The translations under genes were made by a program, and so were the position numbers. DNA of 64,000 nt from assembly GCF_015832195.1 (NCBI RefSeq), contig NC_052017.1, positions 53,598,152 through 53,662,151 on the forward strand. The letters are read 5' to 3'. This document shows positions 51,350 to 64,000 of the stretch, piece by piece. A model generated the notes under the pieces. It was not told where the DNA came from. It ran no database searches and was given only the letters and a program-made list of their open reading frames with translations. The stretch's first letter is position 1. Every line of letters begins with the position of its first letter. This DNA comes from Motacilla alba alba (lineage: Eukaryota; Chordata; Aves; Passeriformes; Motacillidae).

Positions 51350-51475
51350 CTTCAACCATGGAGAAACTCAGGCACAGGTAGTAGATTGACTGTGATCTTG
51401 CTTAAGATTGACCTGACCAAGATGATACTACAAATCCATGCTAGAATTGGAACTAACCTTTCCTCTGGATCTGTT
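51350..51475 (-). mobile_element. Ancient MIR-like SINE fragment (reverse)
   Basis: On the plus strand the words GAGAAACTCAGGCACAGGTA, then TTGACTGTGATCTTGCTTAAG, then CATGCTAGAATTGGAACTAACC follow the order of the MIR reverse complement (GAGGAAACTGAGGCACAGAG; GTGACTTGCCCAAGGTCACA; GCAGAGCTGGGATTCGAACC). Divergence is high but collinearity over about 110 bp supports the call. Confidence 0.5.
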
Positions 51476-53115
51476 TTATGCCCAGACCTGGGCTCAAATG
51501 AAAGGAAAAATTAACCACAAAACAACAATAAATGTTTTTGGCATCTGGAAAGGTAGAAAACTGTGGGGACAAAAAGCTGCATATGAGATAAATGCAAGCA
51601 TTCTTCCCAAGAACCTAAAGAATTTCAAGCTGCAAAAACTCAAAAAAAAAAAAAGGAAAAAATCCACACAAAATTATGATAAACTACAAACACGATATTT
51701 TTGGGCTTTTTAAAAGGGGTGATATTTATAGTGTATTCCAAAAGGGCTAAGCATAACCTGTAGTAAAAGACAGCAATCTTTATAAGTTTTTAATTCTCCC
51801 TGTGTTGCCCTTGTTTCTCCCCTCAGAAGATGTGAGATGCCTTTCTTTAGCCAAAGAGCATTGATTTGATTCACATTTTTTTCACTTTATCCTTTCTCTA
51901 TATCATCCAGTGAAGTACATGAAGCACTCTGATCAGTAGACAAGACCATTCTGTCATCCAAGGTATTTATTAAGATTATGTATTTAAATATCCACTGTTT
52001 GCAACAAAGGAATAAAGCAATGAGAGATTACTAGAAAATAAATGCAGCTATAAATTAATTTCTGTAATTACTATTCATTAATATTTAATATATTTATATA
52101 AAGGATAAATCTTTTTGATTCCCAAGGCATCCTGCATTTAATAATGTGGAAACAGCTTATCTCCTTCCTGTTGTTGAGACTAGAGTTGTAATAACTAGTA
52201 ATGTTAAATGTATTTTTTAGATCAATAACAAATAAATACATAAACACTTCCCTTCAGAATGCTCCTGATGTTATTCACAAAATTAAAAAAAAAACAAACA
52301 AACTACAGAATGCCAAGGGACTTCATAACCATTTCATTACTACCATCCTAATTGCATGTGGTGGAACTGCATAATCAGTTTATTGAAATTGAAATCTTTG
52401 GAACTGATTCTCCCTACAGACACTAACAATAAGCATCCTGTGCAATAACACAGTACTTAATGTAATATAAACATTATATGCACCAAGCTTTAAACATCCC
52501 TTGGCTTCACCTGCTGGAATTGGACATTTTTAACACTCTTGTGTTCTGCCACTGTATTGAATCAAATATCTAATTTACAGACTGCAAAATACAATATTCC
52601 CATATTACAATAAAGAAACGAAGATACATTCAGAAAACAGACACACACACACAATTGGTATAAGGATAAGCAAGACTACATTTAATAAAGTGGTAATAAA
52701 GCAGACCCTTCTAGAAATCTGAATGGATTTTCATGCACAATATAAAAGAAATTGCTTCTGCTTCCACTGTGTCCCTGTGCCTCTGCAAATAACTAGGCTG
52801 ATACCACAGACCCGATCCAACCTACACCTACTTTACAAGGGGACTTTACTCTTGTGAATAGGTCCATTCATATAAACAAAAGTATTTTTCATCCAGTGCA
52901 TACCCATATCAATAGGATTTCTCTCTAAAATAGAGGTCCATATTTTGTTTTGCAGGATTAACATGGTAGCAATTCATGATATGACTAATAATCATTCACC
53001 TGCACATTTTCAAGTCAATATTTCATCAATGCAAAGAAATCAAAACGAAGAAAAATGTGTATCTTTATTTGTTCTCATTTTCAACAGTAAATCTAAAAAA
53101 TTGCTAAGGTATTAT

Positions 53116-53143
53116 TATTATTAACAATAAATTGTTAATAATA
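53116..53143. repeat. 12-bp perfect inverted repeat, 4-base loop
   Basis: TATTATTAACAA and TTGTTAATAATA are exact reverse complements separated by TAAA. All AT-rich, probably from microsatellite-like expansion. Confidence 0.85.
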
Positions 53144-56100
53144 GTATTTAATAGTTTTTGTCCTTTTTAAAAATCAAGAAAAGTTTGACATGGCAGGAGA
53201 GGGGAAACCCTGGCTGACAGGTTTTGAAAAGATCGTTGTTTAGGTGTTTCAAACTGCATATTTGGAAAAGTCTTTACCAAACACGAGCTCAGTATCTCAA
53301 TTAAAGAGGACCTGAAATAATTTCTAGTTTCAAAAAAGGAATTGAGAAAGTTGGTTCTTCTTCTCTATAGTTCTGTCACCATGTGCCAACAATGGCATGT
53401 CTATGCCTTAAAATGCGTCTCTCAGTCACCTCATCTTCATAAAGTTTTATAAGACACCGAAAACAAAAATTAAGATTAGGGCTATTAGATATTGGGATTT
53501 TTTAGTTCCCTTGTAGCCTACCCCTACATTCAGCACTGATGGTGCATAATACTGTGGCGTCAAAACCAGTACAGGACTTCCCAACCAAAGCCAGCCATCA
53601 GAAGTAGCAGCTCTGCTTCAGGACAGGGGACTCCAGAGAAGAGCACAGAACTTTGCAACATTTCTTTAAAATTTAAAGAATATAGCAGCTTTACCAAGCC
53701 GTGTAAGGCATCAAAGAGATCATTTGGAGCCAGCTTCATCCTTGAACAAAGCCTCACAATAACTTGCTTCTATCAAGTGGACATCACATTACAGGTCAAG
53801 AAGGTGTCTGGTTACTGTCCTAAGAAATGCAATGACAGAATAAATTGAAGATAATTTTAAACATAGGAAGCCCAGTCCAACATCCCTCAGTATTTTCTGG
53901 TGTCAACACAACCTATGAGATATAGCATGATCATTTTGGGAAGAACAGGAGGAAACAGAGTAGCTGCAGGGAGCATGAGATGGCACAATGTCTTGCCCTT
54001 GGTATGCTTCTTTGATTGCTTAAACCTCAGTCTGGCAAAGCACTTGAAAAACATAAACAGACATAAACCCCCCCATGACAGAAGAGCTTGGCATGGCGAG
54101 CAGGAAGACTCCCATTGATTTGAAAGATGATTGCTGGACAAGGACCTTTTAGCTATATGTGAAGTGCTGATTCATAACAAAAAGATTACCTGCCACCTTT
54201 AAAACATTAGCATGCTAAAAAATAATCAGAAATAGAAAAATAAGGGGGAAAATGCAGTCAACCATATTTAACTACACTTTCTCCTCAATACGTCTATACC
54301 CAGCTAAAACATGAACAGTGGGGAAGCACTGCACATTTGCACCAGCTGAAAACCCTCTCAAAACAATCAGAGGAAGAAGCAAACTAAAATGGATGCGACA
54401 ATCAAAATATCAGAAGAAAACAACACATTAATGCAATCTTAATGCAAAAGGAATTTTGCAATTTTGCTGCTCAATACAAACCCTTGGAAGAAGTTGGGTG
54501 CTTCTAACAAGTCTTATTCAATAAACCTTTCATTATTCAATATTTTTAATAATTTATTGTACTACATATGTGTGTAAACATATATATTTACCCCCTCCTT
54601 TCCTTTTTGTGTAGAACTATTCTCAAATCACCTCACATAAATACAAACAGGCTGATGTCTACACAAGTAAAAATACAATTTCCCTCCTTCTTCCTTTAGT
54701 AGCAATTTATTCTTCAGCATCATTCTGAATGATGAAGAATTACAAAATAAATACTCCTCTGAAAGTCAGTCCCCCTTGGGGATACAACTGTCTCATCTTT
54801 AAGCAAAATTTTGCATCTGAAATTTGCAGCAGTAAAAGTAAGTTGAAGAACTTATAATACATCAATTATTTTTTTTAAATACCTATCTCTATTATTTTTA
54901 CATTCACCTACATCAGTCACATCAAGAACATGAAACATTTTCAGGATCAAAACAGATCCAAGAAATAAATTGATGATGGAGTTGCAGTTATTTTACTTGA
55001 ATGATTTTTTTCTACCATCTGATAAATACGGAAAAGGGCTGAGTAGCAACTCTGTCTCCTTTTATTTTGGTGTATCCATCATTTTCCACCCCATCTTTTA
55101 AAATCTAATGCTAAAATAGATCCATGTCTGGGGTGGGAAGAGAAAAGATTTTCAGAATTTCACCACAAATCAATGCATTTTCAATATACATGTTCTGGAT
55201 GGATAAGATGCAGAGAATGAATATTTAGCATAAGGAGAATCACATCTATCACTAATATAAAGAGGTGAAATGCACATGGGTTGATTTTGCCAGGGCATGG
55301 AAAGCCAATAAAAAATGAAATTCTTATCAAATAGCACAGCACTCTCTTTTGTCATTGAAAAATTAGCATTTAATATTACATGCAGCTTTCAAGAAAGAAT
55401 CTGCAATATTTTTCTGCACATACACCCTGTTAGCAAGTATGGACCCATAGAGCTTGGAGAAGGGGCCAGCAAGCAGACACATAGCCCTGGTTTAGGGGCA
55501 TGAGGAATTGTGTATTCAGTTTCAGACTGAAAGTACACAAACCTGAGCCTTGAAAATAAAGTCTTTGACCTATTTGCTATGAAACAAACAGGCAATTGGC
55601 TCTTGTTGAGGAATACCAGCTTGTCATGGAGGCAGCCACACAAGGAAATCACCCCCAAAAAAGTATCTGTTTGGCTGATGGGAGCAAATCAAATCAGAAC
55701 CCAATACAAAAAGGCAAAAGAGCTTCTTCTCTTCAGCTCCTCTTTTCCCAGGAGCACAATGAGGCAGGTAGTAATGCCTTCTGACTCGCCACAGATTCAG
55801 TAAATGCAACTCCCAAGGGAAGCTTGAACTAGATTGGGTTTGGAGCTTGGCAGCAGAGTTGCTAAATAGAACCAACAGCATGCTTTAAATAAAAGCAGTG
55901 CTGTGTTAAAAATCCCTATGCAAAGCCTGTTTACCTGTCTGATTTCTTCATATTTCTTTCTCTCTCACTTCCTCCCATCCCCAAACAAAACAAAAAAGGA
56001 TATTTGAAGGTGGAAGGCAAACCTGGGACTATCAGACTTCAGGAGCTCATAAAACATTTAGGAGTTCTATGGCTACTTCTTTGGCTTGCAATAGCATAAC

Positions 56101-56500
56101 TTTCTATCAAGGCATGGTCAAGCCTCATGCTAGCACACACTTGGGTCTATAGTGATGGATTTGTACCCAAAAATGGTAATTAGCAGGGCAAGCAGGTTAT
56201 TCATAATACCATAAGAAGATTTTAAGTGAGAATACAAAAGCAAACAGATCCTTCCCATTCCTACCATGCTTGCACTAATTTCCAATCAGGCCAGGTAGAG
56301 AAACTCTAACAGATGTCTCTAGGAACAGTATCAAACCCCACATGTTATAAATTTAAAAGCATACTTTACTTGAGAAGCACTTTCTTGAGACTAATGTAGT
56401 CCAGACATGACAAGAAAAACTATAGCTTTTCAGAGCTGTAAAATAAAGCTGCTTCATAAAAATATTTTCCTCTGGAAGCCTCTAATCTAAATTTCTTAAA

Positions 56501-56528
56501 GTATTGTACACTCTGTATTGTACACTCT
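56501..56528. repeat. 14-bp tandem duplication
   Basis: GTATTGTACACTCT occurs twice in direct succession, followed by a partial third copy GTATTTTGTAC. Confidence 0.88.
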
Positions 56529-57931
56529 GTATTTTGTACAGACTCAGTTCTCCTTTGTATCCTTCTTATTAAGCAGGCCCAACTCATCAAGAGAGAGTGC
56601 CAGCACTAAGGCAGGAAAGGCCACTAAAACTTCTTACTAATATCTATTGTCATGATGTGCAGCTACAAGACTTGTTTTTCCTATCCACTCTCCTGCAAAA
56701 AAAACAAAGAAGGAGAGAGGAAACTTGGATCAGGACTTGATACATGGGAAACTCCATTTTCCTAAGGAACTGATTGCTTTTATTACTATTTCCACTATTG
56801 TCTTCAGTAAGATACAGCACCAGAAGTGTCTCTCAGATCTCTGAGATGCAGAGACACACAGCAAGCTCTGAATGAGAGGGCACATTATTTGGCAGAGAGG
56901 AAGAGGACAAAAGGCTATCTCTGTCAGGAGAAGACATAAAGCATCTGGGGATGGGAAAGGAGCCACCTGCAAGCAGTGGCACCCAGGCCCAACGCGCAGA
57001 GCAGACACCATTGGCACTGTTGCCTGTGACACGCTTATGCAGTGTCTGAAACAACATTCAAATTTTCCAAATTTTCCACTCAAATTACCCAGTAGGTACA
57101 TGACATCAGATCTGTAACACAGGTAAAGTACAAAGTATCTGGTTACAGTATCAGGCGGGGAACGCAAGAAAAGAAAGTCAGGAGTGCTTTGTCTCTTGAA
57201 TTGGGATTTTGTGACTACCAGTCTCTATGCTCCAATCACTAGTCCTTGCATCCAATAGCTAAGGAAGCTCCATGCATGTAACACTAATCTTATCTTGATG
57301 TTAGAAGGAAAACAGATCAAAACAGTACTTATAAGCAGATGTATGACTAAAATATTGATACAATATTTCTCATGTGCATCAATGCCTTGCTATTTCTATT
57401 TTGTTTGTTTTTCTATGTATGCAAAACACATAATGTGTTTCTTGCTGTTGTATACTCTGCTCTTCTCCTTTCTATAAGAATAAATAAAATTAAGAAAAGG
57501 CTTCAACAACACTTCTGCTCATCCTTATCAGGGTTGTTTCAGCATTACAGGGTTCCATCCCACCCGACACTGAGCTATATTGTAGTTTATGTAAATTGGG
57601 AACATCTTGGAATTAATTAGGGTCTTGTAGAAACAGTGCCCAAAAATTTTTACCTTTCATTTCTACTATTTCATTTAATATTCTCAGCATCCTTATATTT
57701 TTTCCTATTTTACAAAACTTCTGTAATTTCTGGGTATAGCTCTACCCTTTTGTCCTGTATTTATAGAGCACCTAATGGCATGAAATCCCTTGAACAAAAC
57801 AAGAAATTACGAAGCAATATGCAACAATCATCATTCCAATTTGACCAAAAAGAGTAAACTAGCAATATGTAATTGTTATTCTATTATTTTAAAAAAGTCA
57901 TCCTCTTATGTTATTTAATTCCCAATAGTGT

Positions 57932-57937
57932 ATAAAC
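57932..57937. repeat. Target-site duplication ATAAAC (left)
   Basis: Immediately precedes TGTTGAGAG. Confidence 0.7.
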
Positions 57938-58294
57938 TGTTGAGAGTTTTTTGGAGGACATATGCAACATATGCACAATCCAGCCTTCACAGAAATTGAG
58001 TAAGGTCACAATGCCCTTGAAGGACACAAAAGGAGAAGAACACATTCAGAAGCAGACAGTTCAGGATGCAAAGGCAGATAAGAAAACCACAGCGAGACTC
58101 GTGGAGAAGAAGGACTAACTAAAATTAACTAAAACATTAATATGCATGTGTAAAAAGGATTTAACCAATCACGTATTAGCTTGAGGCGTGAACAATAGAA
58201 AAAAGTACAAATATGGCTTGCTTTTTGTGATAAATCGGCTTCACTTGATCATATTGATCATGGCGTGATGTCCTCTTACTGATCCTCTGCAATA
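57938..58294 (+). mobile_element. Decayed solo LTR, ERVK-like (6-bp TSD)
   Basis: This 357-bp segment begins TGTTGAGAG and ends CTCTGCAATA, and is bounded by identical hexamers ATAAAC at 57932-57937 and 58295-58300. The terminus CAATA rather than CAACA is read as one substitution in the expected TGTTG...CAACA inverted repeat. On the plus strand a TATA-like TACAAATA (58206-58213) is followed after 15 nt by GATAAATCGG, in the place of the AATAAA signal, then a U5-like segment with GATCATATTGATCATGGCG. Length and TATA-polyA spacing match the LTR at 50478-50830, so both are probably class II. No viral coding sequence is attached. The exact 3' limit depends on accepting the mutated terminus. Confidence 0.75.
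58229..58234 (+). terminator. Variant LTR polyadenylation signal GATAAA
   Basis: Sits 15 nt after the TATA-like TACAAATA, where the related LTR carries AATAAA. Both the TATA and polyA words are one base off consensus, as expected for an inactive old LTR. Confidence 0.5.
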
Positions 58295-58300
58295 ATAAAC
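58295..58300. repeat. Target-site duplication ATAAAC (right)
   Basis: Immediately follows the CAATA terminus; exact copy of the left hexamer. Being AT-rich, it is weaker evidence than the other two TSDs. Confidence 0.68.
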
Positions 58301-61300
58301 TAATTAAAGTTAAATTTACAAACTTATTTATTTTTTTAAGACATCAGAATTTTGTTTATTTAATTTTCCCTGCTTGGCAACAGGGACTGCTGAAAAACCT
58401 ATGTTTCAAGATGGGAATAATTTTACCTGTAGACCCAGGTAGAAATTTTCTGATTCTATGCTATTTTATTTTTATTGGAAAATGTCAAAATAGCTAAAAC
58501 CAGTCAATTGAACTTCACCAAAACTCCGTTTTCAGAAGAGGAAGAGTACACCTAATTTATAGCAGAAAACTAATTTCTAACATGCCGTTTCAGACTGTAA
58601 CCAGAACTGGAGGCGGAAAGAAACGGACCAGGCTTCATAAGAACAGACAGCACCCCAGTGCTTTTCATCCTTGATCCAGTCTGGGGGCACTAAGATCTGA
58701 TTCAGGACACAAAACTGAGTCTCTCCCAAGATAACACCCCACAGCACTGCACCCTTGTGTTCTCTAAGACACATGTTCCTCTTCATCTCCTTTTAGTAAA
58801 ATAGCTCCATTGCTTTCCCACAACTGGAAGAAAGCCAGGCACAAACATTTGTTGTTGCAGTACAGGAGGATTCACATCTGGGTCAGCCAATAGCCTTCAG
58901 CCCTCCCAGAGCCTAGTGCCAGCCCATACAGGCTTCATCTATCTATGTTTCAGCATCCTGAACACAGTGTCACATACTTGTGCACAAGGCACATACTGCA
59001 GAACTCAGAAATTCAGACCCAATTTTCAGCTGTAGTAGAAAGGAGCTGCTTGCTAGGTGTCATATGAGGCTAGATGTGGTTCACATGTAGACAAAACAGG
59101 ATGAAGATGAACCAGGATCACCATCCCATATTGCCTCTATTAAAAAAAAACCCAAACCCAAGCAATCAAAACTTAGCATCTAATTGTGAAAATTAATCGG
59201 CATTAGTTTTACTCAGAAAATGCAAGAAATTGAGAAATATGTAAGTTTTCAATGCTGTTAAGACTGTCAAGCATCTCCATGGTAGTTCTTCAAACACTAT
59301 TGATTTTACACCATGCATTAAAAAATTACTAGATGTATAGATATTTTAGAGAACTATTTTTTTTTTACATAAAGAAATTTCTTTCATAATCAGTTATGTA
59401 GTTCTGTAAAATGTTTAGTTTGAGAAAGGGATCTTTCCCACGTCTTCAGCAGAAGTAAACCTAATTCTTTGTCCACTGCTTCCTAAGCTCCGAGAGGGTG
59501 GTGCAGAGTTGCTGCAGGGATGACTGATCATATGGCCTCTAGGACTGATCCAGTGCATCATCCCTGCTCTTAAAACTGGACATAAGTGCCTTGCAGGTAC
59601 ACAGCCAGGGAACACACTGTTGTTTGGGGTTCTGAACATCTTTCTGGAGGAACACTATACTGTGGTTACCTATTTGGTTAAACCTTGGAACCTGGGCACA
59701 GGTCCTCTGTTAACAAAATTATTCGTTTGATGCTGAAGGTTGCCTTCCCCTCCAAAGAGATTTCAATCAAAAGGGAAGAATAGCACTAATATTAATCACT
59801 GGGCAGACTGACTTCTGGACATACACCAAAATATATTTATTCAGGTCATTTATTCAGGTCATAGAATTCTCTATTTAATGCTGCATGTGAAGACAGAGCT
59901 GCTGACACTCCTATATGAAGTCACACGTCCATGCAATACACAACATATCATCTGCCAACAGACATTTCCCTAAGTTTGTTTTCATTATTCTTTCCTTGGA
60001 TTTATTACAGTCATCATGATACATATTTTCTTCACTCTTCTGACCAGCTTTCCAGTGCTTATAAACACATTTTAAAACAATAAGCAATCCTTCTTGTTTT
60101 TTTTTAGAAAACATTGCATTACAAATAATATAGAACTACAAAATCTAGGTGGATACTTTATCCATATGATATTGCAAAGCATGACGTGCATCTGTCATTC
60201 CAAACTTGCCGCATCACATAGATATATCTCATTAATGCATCTCACATGGATTTTTTTTAACCTTTAATCCCTCGATTAGCTGACTGACTCAATGGGTAAT
60301 TATTTGATTCCAGTCTCTCAGCTCCAGCAACTTGTTCTCTTTTATCACTCTGCAAAAACATGAAGCTTCTATCAAAAGTTAAATTAGCTCAGGATATAGA
60401 ATGAGTATCTTCATTTAATGGTAGACTTAAGGTGAAAGCCGTTCACCACACTCTTTTATAAAAATTACAGGATGTTACTCCAAAAGGGAAAATCTTGACT
60501 TCTTAAAGCAGCACATTTTCTGCCTTAGAACATCTCCACTGAAAACACTTCAGTGTCATTACAATTTTATGTAGTGTCTTTCTTATTTTTTTCCAGATTT
60601 AATGGATCCCTCTAATCCTTTTTCAGTTCAGCTTGATCCAAATACACCTGAGAATCAAAAAAACAACTGCAGCAAAACAAATACTGAGCCACCAGTTCTA
60701 ATTCTGAAGATACATTTGCATGTACTCTTTTATCCTGGAATTGATGGAGGCATTGCACAGTGCTAAGGAGGCACCAGGCCCAACTAGGGATTGTTCACGC
60801 CTTACATGATGCAAGTGCCAGGAAAACTTTACTTCCCATGCCCACTCTGTCCCTGCACTTCCATGAACCAGGGCAGGGGAGCTCTCCTCCCATCAGTGAA
60901 CATGACATCAGTAAGGTTATGGGCACACAGAAATATTTATCAAACCAAGAAGCCATGGCACAAACATGCACATTCACTGCACAAACACTGTGGCTCACCA
61001 ATAACTAAAACTTCACCAGTCCAATTGGCCCATCCATATTTTACTTTCAATAGATTTTAAGCCCCACTGGACAAAGAACAATATGAGTGAGAAATACAGA
61101 TGAGGCGATTAAGTAAAATATTTCTAAACTAGTCTTGGCAGATCATCATAGCTTTATCTTATACAGTCTGTCATGCCAAGCTCCTCAGACTTCCACTTGA
61201 AGGATTAAGACTTTTCCCTGAGACATGTCAAGCTCGGCACCCATTAATTCCAATTGCATGCTAAGGTCTGCATGGGACTTGGCTTAATTTATTATGAAAC

Positions 61301-64000
61301 TGACTTCACAGGACTTTGATAACTTATTACAGATACCTCAATCCCACTTAAAGAGCTGTCCTTGACCAGCCAGTTGTCTAAATTAAGGGGAAAAAATTCA
61401 ATCCTTTATTGCGTAAGTAAGCTGTAATAAGAACTGAACACTTCATGGAAAGAAATAAAGACAGCACAGAAATCACACGCAGCTGGCTGCACTGTCTAAA
61501 ATGTCTCCAGTGACCACAAAACATCACTGCAATTCCATTGAGGATACTTAGTTTTGATGCTCTGTTAGAGTGTTAAACAATAATGAAAGTGATGAAATAA
61601 CCTTAATGTGAAAGTTACATGTAGTTATTTAACTAGCTCCTCGTTTAAAATTAAGTACTATGTTCTAGTGAAATACATTCAGGGTATAGTTTGCAATTGT
61701 TTCTGCATCCTATAAAACCTAAAAGAAGTTAATTGACAAATTTTGAGTGGCTGCTAGAGAGAATTTCTATTTGCTGATTATTAAAATTTCGAAGTGAAGC
61801 ATGGCAAATAGAGACTTGTAGTTCTAAGGACTAGACCTGGAGATTTCAACAAAAATCTCTGCTCCTTTGGAATTTAGAAGATAAAAGGTAACTGAAGTCC
61901 TTAAACTTTATCTTCTTAACACAAAGGACTGTCAAATAAACATGAAGAGATTCTTTTTTTTTATCCACTTTATTTGTAGTGAATGATGAAATAACATTAG
62001 CATTTTTGAGTTTTCTCTAATAAAGCAGTATGAAAATTATACTTAGATAAATACATATAGTCTACTCACCTTAAATAGTTTTTAATTTCTTTTTGTTAAA
62101 AAACATATTAGAGGAAAGACTTCTTTAAAAAATGCAACTCAATGTCTGATAAAAAAACCCTCAAATTCCCTACTTCAAGTAAATGCAGTCTCTCTGAAAT
62201 TACAGGCACTATTCAGTTGTGGATCCAGTCTGAAATTATGGAAATTAATTTCACATAATTTATTCTTGTTTCAACAGATTTTGAAGGTTCTATAAGCATA
62301 CAAACCATCCATGCACAATTGCTGAAGAACTTTCATAAAAGTTACCCAAACCACTGCCTAGAAAGATGAGAGGAAGAAGGTCTTTGTGTGTGCACTCTCT
62401 TTATGTTGCCGTCATAGTGCAGTATGATGCTTGACATTGACACATTCTTTACATCCTTCATCAGGGCATTTCATGAAACTATCACCAAGCTGTAGGTCTT
62501 TTAGATCACTTTAAGAAAAGGGAAGGGGTACAACTGAAAGAGAAGGATGAAGACAGCATTTATATGAAGGAAGGCCACATCGCATTGCTGCCTTCTTGGA
62601 AGTGTGATCTTTCTTGATAGAGTTCAAAGATCTAGCCACAGCTATTTCTTTCAAGCTACAGGAGCTGTGTCCTATTCTTTTCCCAAGACACACAGGTTAC
62701 CACTTCTGTAGTGCAATTATGTCTCCCTCCTGACATCCCATCTGTCAGTAGGGTTCTTTAACCCCTGGAATGAGCTTTTAGTCTTCACACTGAGACTTCA
62801 AATGTATGAGTCTAACAGGAATGGTCATGATAAGCAATTAGCTTCCGACTTCAGTACAGGGTAATATTTTCCAAGCATTTCACATTTCCAGTTCAGATGT
62901 GTATACTACTGATATATGCACTAGTGCGTCATGATTAGGATGTGGGCAAATTTGGTTACCACTACCACCATGTTTCACAGAGCTTCAGACTGTGAGAACG
63001 CAAATCCTGTGCACAGGAATCGTTGCTCCTTTTCTACTGGGGGAATATCTTTCTGCTAATAATCTTGGGAAAAAATTGTATTCCACTCAGAAGAAATGTG
63101 TCTGCTTCTATAATGCTGCAAGACGTGCAAGTAAGCAGCCCAAGTATTTTCTGACTCTCTTCCCCCTGTGACTATGTTACTGTGTACATTAAAGTTTTTT
63201 CCCCTTCCCTCACTCACTACATCTTTGTAAGGCTTGTGAATTAAAGGAAGGAACCATGGAGGTGTGATAACCTGCCTCAGAGTCCCTAGGCTGCATACAG
63301 CACAGCAAATCTTGCCATCACAGCTGCCACAGGCAACAACAATCCACCAGCAATATCTACACCGAACTTGACTGGAAAGCTTTATTATACAATTGTAACA
63401 TCAGGGGGAAAAAAAGTGAACAAAAGCCCTGCAAACACAGCTACTTCTTTGTCTCCCCCAGAATTGAGATGTGAGGCAGCCTTTTGCTGCTGGTCACCCT
63501 GGGGTGCTCGGGCTGTCCAGGAACACCGCACGCCATGACGGTGTGTGCAGGAGCACAGCCTGCCAACACCATTGCCGGCAAAGCATGGGCTCCACAGCCA
63601 GCAGATAAACAAAGAAGCAATACCTGCTATCAAAGTGTCAAGTATCTATAACCTCTAGCACAGCACAAAGATTACAGCAAACAAAAGAGATGTCTAAGAG
63701 GCAAGGAGATGTAGGAGAGGAGGAGAGAAGTGATTGTGAGAATGGAGCAGGTGAGAATGCCTATCCTGACACTGCGAATGATGCAGAAACGCAGGGCTGA
63801 CGTGTTGTGACTGTGAGTTACCATTAAGACATGTTTTTACAAACCCAGGCTCCTTTCTCTTGAGGTACTTTAGAAAACATTATCAGGTTTGCAATCAGCC
63901 TAAAAGCAAAGCATGACTGGAGGTCAGATCAGACAACTCAGGAGCATTATAGGAACATGTTTCCCCTGCAAATACTCTGAAGCAATTTGCTCAGCTCTTT
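58301..64000. other. Unannotated intronic sequence
   Basis: AT-rich DNA without a recognised gene or large repeat. A locally GC-richer pocket with clustered CpGs lies at about 63500-63590 inside an 82-codon minus ORF (63385-63633) that has only a TTG start and no known domain. A 12-bp duplication (TTATTCAGGTCA) occurs near 59836-59860. Confidence 0.45.

Larger units (their letters stand above)
50837..57931. other. Unannotated intronic sequence
   Basis: No recognised gene. It contains the MIR-like fragment at 51350-51475, an ACACACACAC run at about 52641-52653, the hairpin-forming AT palindrome at 53116-53143 and a 14-bp duplication at 56501-56528. The minus 145-codon ORF at 56730-57167 has no recognisable domain; the plus ORFs over 55579-55803 are likewise unassigned. 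Confidence 0.5.
31988..64000 (-). other. POU6F2: POU6F2 intron upstream of exon A (3' part)
   Basis: The exon encoding the residues before ARGN (in mammals an acidic Ser/Asp/Glu-rich stretch ending near SKLFG) was searched for by eye on the minus strand and not found. The region is inferred to be the 3' portion of a large intron. POU6F2 is known for very long introns in other vertebrates. Two solo LTRs, a MIR-like fragment and several simple repeats sit in it. A different gene nested within the intron cannot be excluded, but no ORF here was recognised. Confidence 0.65.

Noticed and set aside
63385..63633. Minus frame beginning LIAG followed by GTATTG, recalling the MIAG start of POU6F2 with a possible donor
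   Set aside because: It begins with TTG not ATG, the donor is weak, upstream in-frame stops are close and no other residue matches.
1..64000. CRISPR arrays, bacterial operons, rRNA or tRNA genes, phage or toxin-antitoxin systems
   Set aside because: Nothing of this kind is present; the DNA is spliced vertebrate sequence with avian repeats.

Overview
This is vertebrate, almost certainly avian, nuclear DNA and is nearly all non-coding. Two kinds of evidence point to a bird. Two short minus-strand segments encode the N-terminal part of POU6F2, a POU-homeodomain transcription factor, with correct splice sites. The interspersed repeats are typical of birds: a CR1 LINE ending in the degenerate octamer tail ATTCTATG, and short avian-type retroviral solo LTRs. 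I cannot name the species. The LTR style suggests a songbird-like genome, but that is an impression only.

Layout: transcription of POU6F2 runs right to left. Positions 31988-64000 appear to be the 3' part of a very large upstream intron. Exon 'A' (31896-31987, 92 nt) and exon 'B' (30728-30956, 229 nt) are separated by a 939-bp intron. Positions 1-30727 appear to be the 5' part of another large intron, because the next expected exon (glutamine-rich region) is not in the window. The exons for the start codon, the polyQ stretch, the POU-specific domain and the homeodomain all lie outside. All other open reading frames look like chance ORFs, repeat remnants or antisense shadows.

The introns carry three solo LTRs whose ends can be fixed by target-site duplications: 1490-2134 (TSD CTATG), 50478-50830 (minus, TSD TGCAAA) and 57938-58294 (TSD ATAAAC). 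They also hold a 5'-truncated CR1 (about 29560-30420), a more decayed CR1 piece (about 25840-26010), two ancient MIR-like SINE remnants, a (GAGAA)13 microsatellite, purine-rich and A/T-rich low-complexity tracts, several two- or three-copy short tandem duplications, and two perfect AT-rich palindromes.

No operon, CRISPR array, bacterial-type system, rRNA or tRNA gene was seen, and I found no convincing undescribed multi-gene system. The most useful leads are the precisely bounded LTRs (one junction recreates a canonical POU octamer), an exon-like 38-codon cassette on the plus strand at 8907-9020, a diverged 48-bp direct repeat, and AT-rich homeodomain-site clusters near the exons that could be intronic enhancers.
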